From Petaurus breviceps papuanus (lineage: Eukaryota > Chordata > Mammalia > Diprotodontia > Petauridae), in the NCBI GenBank assembly GCA_028583685.1, contig JAMXIF010001194.1, forward strand, positions 19,863,934 to 19,927,933: 64,000 bases of DNA, read 5' to 3'. The position numbers and the translations under genes are program-made. Positions 58,630 through 64,000 of this stretch are shown here, piece by piece. Below the pieces are notes generated by a model. That model was not told the DNA's origin. It did no database searches and was given only the letters and a program-made list of their open reading frames with translations. The stretch's first letter is position 1; each line of letters begins with the position of its first letter.

Positions 58630-58862
58630 CAGGTGTTCCTAACTGAGGGTCCATGAACCTCTAAGGAATTAATGGCCTAGATTTCAGGAGTTCCACGAAG
58701 TTAGATGGGGGGAAAAAAAGTTATATTTATTTTTACTATAATTGGTTCCTTTGCAAGTCTATATATTTTATGCATTAAAAACATCATTCTGAGAAGGGGT
58801 CCAAAGGCTTCACCAGAAGGCAAAAAAGGGTTCAATGACACCAAAACGGTAAAGAACCCCTG
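58630..58862. mobile_element. hAT-type non-autonomous DNA transposon (MITE)
   Basis: 233 bases with terminal inverted repeats: left CAGGTGTTCCTAACT, right (reverse complement) CAGGGGTTCTTTACC, 11 of 15 matching. The flanking 8-mers ATTTAAAG and CTTTAGAA agree at 5 of 8 positions and fit the hAT pattern nTnnnnAn. The interior (CATCATTCTGAGAAGGGGTC) is one I recall from an old mammalian hAT-like repeat. It ends 34 bases from a TAF4 exon. Confidence 0.6.
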
Positions 58863-58896
58863 CTTTAGAATGAGAAGAGCGAAAGCATGATCTTAC

Positions 58897-59016
58897 TGTG
58901 GCAGCAGCAGAAGTTGCTGTGGCTCCTTGGACAGTCCTCTGAGCAGTTCCAGGCTGTACAGCTGAGGCTGTTCCTAACGCAGCTGTCTGTGCAGTACCAC
59001 CCAGAACAATCTGAGG
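58897..59016 (-). CDS. TAF4: TAF4 exon, first one visible in the window (residues 1-40 of the visible 536)
   Basis: 120 bases, phase 0 at both ends. On the minus strand the exon follows TTGTTGTAG and ends at ACA before the donor GTAAGA. It encodes an Ala/Thr/Gln-rich stretch beginning PQIVLGGTAQTAALG and ending GATATSAAAT. This corresponds to the end of the low-complexity co-activator-binding region just before the TAFH domain. It is less conserved than the other exons, as expected for this part of the protein. No further upstream exon was found between 59017 and 64000. Confidence 0.88.
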
Positions 59017-59559
59017 CTACAACAAATATGAAAGAATTGGTAACTGCACATCATGAAGTCAAAATCAGCTTTCAGATATAACTATTGTTAATTTAACTTC
59101 CTACAGCTACTAGAAATATCAAAATTGGTACTACATAGAGCTACAACCAATCATCTCATATTGCAATACTGAAACCTAACCACTGGATGGCACAAAAGTA
59201 CTCAGGTTTAAAATGAAAAGTGAGTTACAAACATGATTTATTAACTGAAGACTGCACAGGTTCTAATTTGAATAAGATGGCATAGCATTAAACATTTGTG
59301 TCTCTCAAGTTTCACAATACTACACTAATACAAAAACTCTTTGTACTTGTGTCAAATGTTGATAGAATTTGGTCTTTTCAAAATTAGGAATTAAAAATAC
59401 TTTGGCTTTAAGAAGTCAGTGTTAAAATCTTAGTGACTAGAAACATTAATAATATTTATCTTAATTAGTAAAATGGGGCCCCTGGTACTCAGAGAAAGTG
59501 GACATCAGAAACCACTGTCCCCCTTATCTCTTTTCCTCATCAAATTTATCAATCTTTTA

Positions 59560-59750
59560 ATTCATAGAATCATAGACTTTCAGAACTGGAAGGGATCAGA
59601 AAAAGTAATCTAATTCTTTGTTCCATCTATTTTACAGAAGAGAAAACTGAGACCAAATGAAGTGAAGTGATTTGTTGAAGGTCACACAGTTACAGTTAAG
59701 TGGCATCTAGAATTTGAACAGTCTTTTGATTCCAAGTCTTTCCACTATAA
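59560..59750 (-). mobile_element. MIR-like SINE, antisense
   Basis: TCAGAACTGGAAGGGATCAG, TATTTTACAGAAGAGAAAAC, GAAGGTCACACAGTTACAG. Confidence 0.6.
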
Positions 59751-60949
59751 CTCTCCTAATCTTAAAATTTTCTAACTCACAAATTGACTGGAACAGTACT
59801 TGAAAAACATCAAAATGCCTCCAATATGGATATTCATGCTAAAATTAAAAACAATACACAGATTAAATATATCACCAAGTGGTTATTAAATCTCAGGTGT
59901 AATACTTGGTCCTTTTGCTACACTATCCATCTATCCATCCTGTCTCCAATTCTTAAAAAAAAAAATACTTCAAAAGCTAATTTCATCAAGAGTTACAAAG
60001 GAGGATCTTCGAAAAGATGTGATAAATGGGAAAGATGGTTGGTTTTAGACAAGAATAAAATATTAAAGCAAAGGAATTTTGACTGCTAACAAATCTATCA
60101 AATCTGACAAAGCTAAACAAACTTACACTAAGGAACGCCCATAGTTCAAGTTGCAGGCTCTCAAACACATTTCTAAGATTTCTGTTCTATTTTATATTAA
60201 CAAACCTGAATATTCACTGATATTTTAAATATATACTTTCTTTGTTTGCAAACCTAGCCTTCAAATATTTCTTTTTCTTTTTCCAGGTACTAGCAATTCA
60301 TTAGTTCATTAATAGGTAAACAGTTTGGAATCCACAGCATATTTACCCACAGAAGCAATGCTAATTTCTCGTCAGATTCCTTATGCCAGCCCACAAAAGC
60401 TTATTTAAGTACTAATGTAGCTAGACTATAATACTAAGAAAACAAACAAAAAACCCACCCTAATCCTAGGAGCAGGCAGCGATGTGGCATAGCAGAAGGG
60501 AAGGTCCTACCAATTTCCCAAGTGTAGGGCCAATTCTATGAAAAATTCGTTAATTGACAAAGTCTGTCTTTGTTATCATCCCACCTTACTTTCTGTACCT
60601 TTTGTCCACACCAACCCAGCCTAAGCACTCTGTACTCCGAATTACTGGCATTTTCCTACTTCCAAACAAAATTTGCATACCTTGTTATAACTAGTCTCAG
60701 ATATTAGGAGGGAAAAAACTGGAATTAATTCACATTGAGGCATAATTAGCCATATCTGAAACTCATAAAGTTACTAACTAACCCAAATAAATGTGATATA
60801 GGGACAGTCTTTTCTAAGCACAGGATCTTTAAGTTGGATGCTTGCTTTTAATAAATCAGTTAATCTAATTCAACTGCCATACTTTATTATATTGCTCTCA
60901 TAAATTAAGTAGTTTCATTTAAGCTTCAATCATTAACTTTAAGCAGAAC

Positions 60950-63860
60950 CTTGAACAGAAAACTAAAATTCAGCTACTGTATATAGATAGACCTTAACTA
61001 AACAAACATTTTGAGCTCTCTGATATAAGCAGAACAGCTAAGAAAATTTTGACTTGCCATCATGATAAATTTCCTTCTTCAAAAGGCAGAATAGCTCCTA
61101 CTCTGGACCTAGTACTGACAAATAAGGATAAACTTTTTGTATTAGAAATGATAGGAATCTTAGAAGTAAATGACAACGTCATCATAAATAAGATAAGAAA
61201 GGGAAAGCTGGGTAAAAGATATCTGATAAAAGATAGGATCTGATGGCCTAAAGTCCTACCATGATCACAAATAATTCTGCTAAAGAATAAAAGAAACTAC
61301 ATAAAGATAATGATATGGCTGCACAAGAAATTCATCAACCAATAGATTTTTTTCAATATACAGAAGATGGAAGCAAGGACAGATAACTGGCAATGAACAC
61401 AAGAGTATCAGATAAGCATGTGAGAAATGCTAAAAACAAAGCTGAGGTTTGTGATGAATGGCTTTTTTTTTCCTCTGACAGATCTTTGAGCTCATCGATG
61501 TGATTTCTCCCTCCAGTGGTGCAGATCAGAACCCATCCATGCCTTCTCATCCAATGGTACTTTTGTCCATGTCTTTCCTCCACAGGGGCAGGGCAGGGTG
61601 GTCCACCCAATATGTTAGGGCCTTCCTCTAGATCTCTTGGCATCATATACACACTGTCCTTTACTTATCCCTTGTGCTCACTATATGACTAGCCCACCAT
61701 CTTTTCCAGTTATATATCTTGGGCTGACATCCTTTATGCCTTTCCACCTAAGCAATTCTCCCTTGGCAATATGATGCAACCTACACATGCCAACAATGCA
61801 ACTCTCCATTACCCTTTGGGCGCCCTCAACTTTAATTCTTCAAATACTGTAGTATTCCTTGGCTTTTGGCATATAGTATCACCAAAAGAATACTTCTGTT
61901 AAAAAAAAAAACTTTTTGTTTCAGGATGAAACAGGGTCATTGAAAGTGCTACACATATCCTAAAGGCAATCCTGCCTACTTTCCTCCTTCCGTTTAATTC
62001 TGGGCATAGCTTATTGTCCATCCACTGTGTATGTCCAAGATATATGTATTGATGAACCAGCTCTATGGGTTGTCCACTGAAACACATATCATAGTATGGA
62101 CAACAGGCAAAATTCTTTGTCCACTTGGCTTTTCCTGTGTGGATAATTATGCCAACCTCTTTAGAGTGATTTTAGATCATATTTAGGAGGCAATGTTCCA
62201 GGTCTTGATGTAGTCAGCACAATGTCATCCTCAAACAGGAACATCTGGAGGACCTCACCATCTATAGAGAATCCCTCTTCCATCTGTACACTGAACAGGA
62301 CTATCTCCATGATGGTGGCAAATATCTCTGATGAGCATACATCAACTGGTTTTAAGGATCATGTCATACACATCACTATGAATCATTATTAATAACCAGG
62401 AAGTCAACCAAAAGTTCTTTCTGTTCTTATATCTTTCAAAGAATTTTGTTTGATTTTGACAAATGGCAAGGAGACACCTTATTGAAGGAAACCCTTTAAG
62501 GTGGTGTTTTGCTCAACCAAATCAAATTCTCTATAGTCAAACAATGAGGACAGTGGTATACTGCATTCTCTACACCTTTCAGTCAATTATGGAACTGTAA
62601 AGATGTGGTCTACTGTAGATTATTTGCAAAAGCCTGCCTAATCACTTCTCATGCTTTCATCAATGATGCCCTCAATATATAACATCTCATAAAAAATTTT
62701 GTAGAGGTGAGAAAGTAGTCACATGGGTCAGTGGTTGCTGATATTTTCTCAGTTGCTTTTTTGGGGTAATAATAAGGTCTGTGACTTTTTCCAGGCATTT
62801 AGTATCCTTCCCTTTTTCAGATACCTTGAGAATTAATCCCTCAATGCACTCAAAATTGAATCACCTCCAGCACAGACCTCCTTTGTGTATACTTGGTCCA
62901 GTCCAGATGCTCTTCCCATCTTTGTTTTCTTTAGTGTCATTTCCACTTCTTCCTATAGCACATCAGGGACTGTGATGTTAGAGTCCAAATGTGGTGGCTC
63001 CACTGTCATTGATGGAGAAAACAGTTTGTTATAGAAATCTTCACAGATCTTTTCCATTTTTTGTCTTTGTTGTCCTTTCAGTTTCACTTTTAAATGCCCT
63101 TGGGATGATTTTGCTTAGTTGAGTCTCTCACCAAGTTTTATGTAAACTCGTTTTTCCTTCCCCTATTTCATTGTTTTATGAGATGATATTGCTTATAATA
63201 TCCCACCAACCTTCTTAGAAAGATTTTACCCTCCAAAAAATTTTAAACCAATAAATGCTATGGGTATCAAAAAGGGGGGATTCTTTGCTATGTTGGGGAC
63301 AAGGAGAAGACCAAAGAAGAGATAAGGTTACTATTTTCACATACATGGGATAAAAATATTCTACTATAAAGAAGTGAAAGAACCAATCATATTGCTTGTG
63401 TTTTCTCTACAAAGTAGAATTATTTTAGACTAAGTAAAAAAGGCTAACAGGGAAATGAAATTCAAGACAAACTGAGAAGATTGTAAGAAAAAAATCTGCA
63501 TGCCCCCATCAGTTTATGTTCTGAACATAATGGTACTGAAAGAACTTGTGGATGTGACAGCAGGCTACATACACATGATCTCAGAAAAACTGTGGTAATA
63601 GGAGAGGTGGTACAAAACTGTCAGTTTTTAAAGGGGGTGGGGGCAGTGATTTTTCAAATTATAGATTAATGAGTTTGACTTTGATTCCTGAAAAAATTAT
63701 TAAAGGAATTATTTATGTACATTTAGAAAGGGAGGCACTAAAGTTTGTAAGGCTTTATCATGTACAAGTCCAGACTAATTACAGACTAATCTCTTTTTTG
63801 ACAGTTACTAGCCTAGAACATAGGAATACTTTAGACATAGTATATACCTGAATTCCAATA
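60950..63860 (+). mobile_element. CR1/L3 LINE, endonuclease end to RT start, split by an RTE
   Basis: The plus frame at 61090-61170 reads APTLDLVLTNKDKLFVLEMI, the CR1 endonuclease C-terminal motif. 63640-63850 matches the CR1/L3 RT start (GATTAATGAGTTTGACTTTG; TCCAGACTAATTACAGACTA). The intervening sequence to about 61450 and from about 63160 fits the same element. The left end is uncertain. Confidence 0.65.
61455..63155 (-). mobile_element. RTE-type LINE, RT to C-terminus, antisense
   Basis: The minus strand reads like a marsupial RTE. Near 62940-62870: KKTKMGRASGLDQVYTKEV-like RT start. Near 62070-61940: IELVHQYIYLGHTQWMDNKL, then ELNGRRKVGRIAF. Near 61640: a GPNILGGPP segment typical of the C-terminus. 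The frame is broken at many places. The 3' end lies at a poly-T near 61470. Confidence 0.7.
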
Positions 63861-64000
63861 GGTGAAAAAAATCTCTTAAAGTACCATTATAAACACAATT
63901 GAAAGATGTAAATTACAGTTAGATGAATTTAAAACAAGCTAAACAACCCAAGCCAAAGAATGATGTCAATTGGAGGGAAGTACCTAATAGAAGGAATCTG

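Larger units (their letters stand above)
31470..59016 (-). other. TAF4: TAF4 gene, 3' portion (12 coding exons plus 3' UTR)
   Basis: TAF4 is a subunit of the nuclear general transcription factor TFIID. It pairs with TAF12 through a histone fold and serves as a co-activator docking platform. Twelve exons on the minus strand join in one uninterrupted frame of 1611 coding bases (536 residues plus stop). Every junction has AG acceptors, GT donors (one GC donor) and matching phases. The assignment to TAF4 rather than its paralogue TAF4B rests on remembered sequence: runs such as DVASMAGVNLSEESARILA, KKHGITELHPDVV and the C-terminus ENERETSHSLLLYKAFLK fit TAF4, whereas TAF4B differs at many of these positions. 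The N-terminal low-complexity half, start codon and promoter are outside the window. Introns from 5' to 3' are 1080, 2021, 940, 3371, 1682, 990, 346, 1034, 1137, 92 and 11863 bases. Nothing suggests a pseudogene: introns are present and the frame is open. Confidence 0.95.
59017..64000 (-). other. TAF4: TAF4 upstream intron, open at the window edge
   Basis: No coding exon was recognised in these 5 kb. The sequence is AT-rich and holds a MIR-like fragment (59560-59750), unassigned DNA (59750-60950) and a CR1/L3 LINE split by an RTE LINE (60950-63860). The remaining TAF4 5' exon(s), expected to be GC-rich and Pro/Ala/Gln-rich, must lie beyond 64000. Confidence 0.7.

Noticed and set aside
32850-59016. 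Assignment of the gene to TAF4B
   Set aside because: The residues in the histone-fold region and the last exon fit TAF4 and differ from the TAF4B sequence I remember at many positions.
59017-64000. A further upstream TAF4 exon
   Set aside because: No GC-rich Pro/Ala/Gln coding segment with splice sites was found; the recognisable content is LINE sequence.
1-64000. Endogenous retrovirus or other LTR element
   Set aside because: No paired long terminal repeats, primer-binding site or retroviral protein segment was recognised.
1-64000. CRISPR array, toxin system or other novel multi-gene system
   Set aside because: The DNA is a vertebrate gene and its repeat-rich flank; the direct repeats are microsatellites, SINE duplications and one small minisatellite.

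Overview
The window is vertebrate nuclear DNA, almost certainly from a marsupial and more likely Australian than American. The evidence is its interspersed repeats. There are many short tRNA-derived SINEs of the marsupial WSINE/CORE type, older MIR/THER-like SINEs, a very high load of L2-clade LINEs, CR1/L3 LINEs, a degraded RTE LINE and L1 pieces. The SINE-1 type that I recall as typical of opossum was not seen. Family names come from memory of consensus sequences, not from a database search. Base composition is AT-rich and CpG-poor, and one 100-base run of N marks an assembly gap.

One protein-coding gene is present: the 3' part of TAF4, on the minus strand. Twelve consecutive coding exons (59016 down to 32850) join in a single open frame of 536 codons plus a stop, with no frame break. 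They encode the second half of TAF4: the end of the glutamine/alanine-rich region, the TAFH (NHR1) domain, a second Gln/Thr-rich linker, the histone-fold region that pairs with TAF12, a charged helical segment, and the conserved C-terminus. A likely 3' UTR of about 1.4 kb follows, down to roughly 31470. The N-terminal exon(s) and promoter lie beyond position 64000. One intron uses a GC donor instead of GT, and the last intron is by far the largest (11.9 kb).

Layout: 1-31440 is intergenic DNA downstream of TAF4. It consists mostly of L2, L1, CR1/L3 and SINE copies with several repeat-free stretches (about 2840-4130, 6120-6740, 8360-8990, 14190-14740, 24000-25060) that could hold regulatory DNA. 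31470-33017 is the TAF4 3' UTR and last coding exon. 33018-44880 is the last intron, which contains a long antisense CR1/L3 element broken up by younger insertions. 44881-59016 holds the other eleven exons with short to medium introns. 59017-64000 is an upstream TAF4 intron in which an RTE LINE sits inside a CR1/L3 LINE.

No second gene, tRNA gene, rRNA, CRISPR array, prokaryotic system or LTR element could be supported. The points most worth a second look are the GC-AG intron, two GGAA microsatellites of separate origin, a divergent SINE subfamily with three copies, several readable nested insertions, and a broken L1/L2 mirror arrangement at 16.6-24.0 kb.
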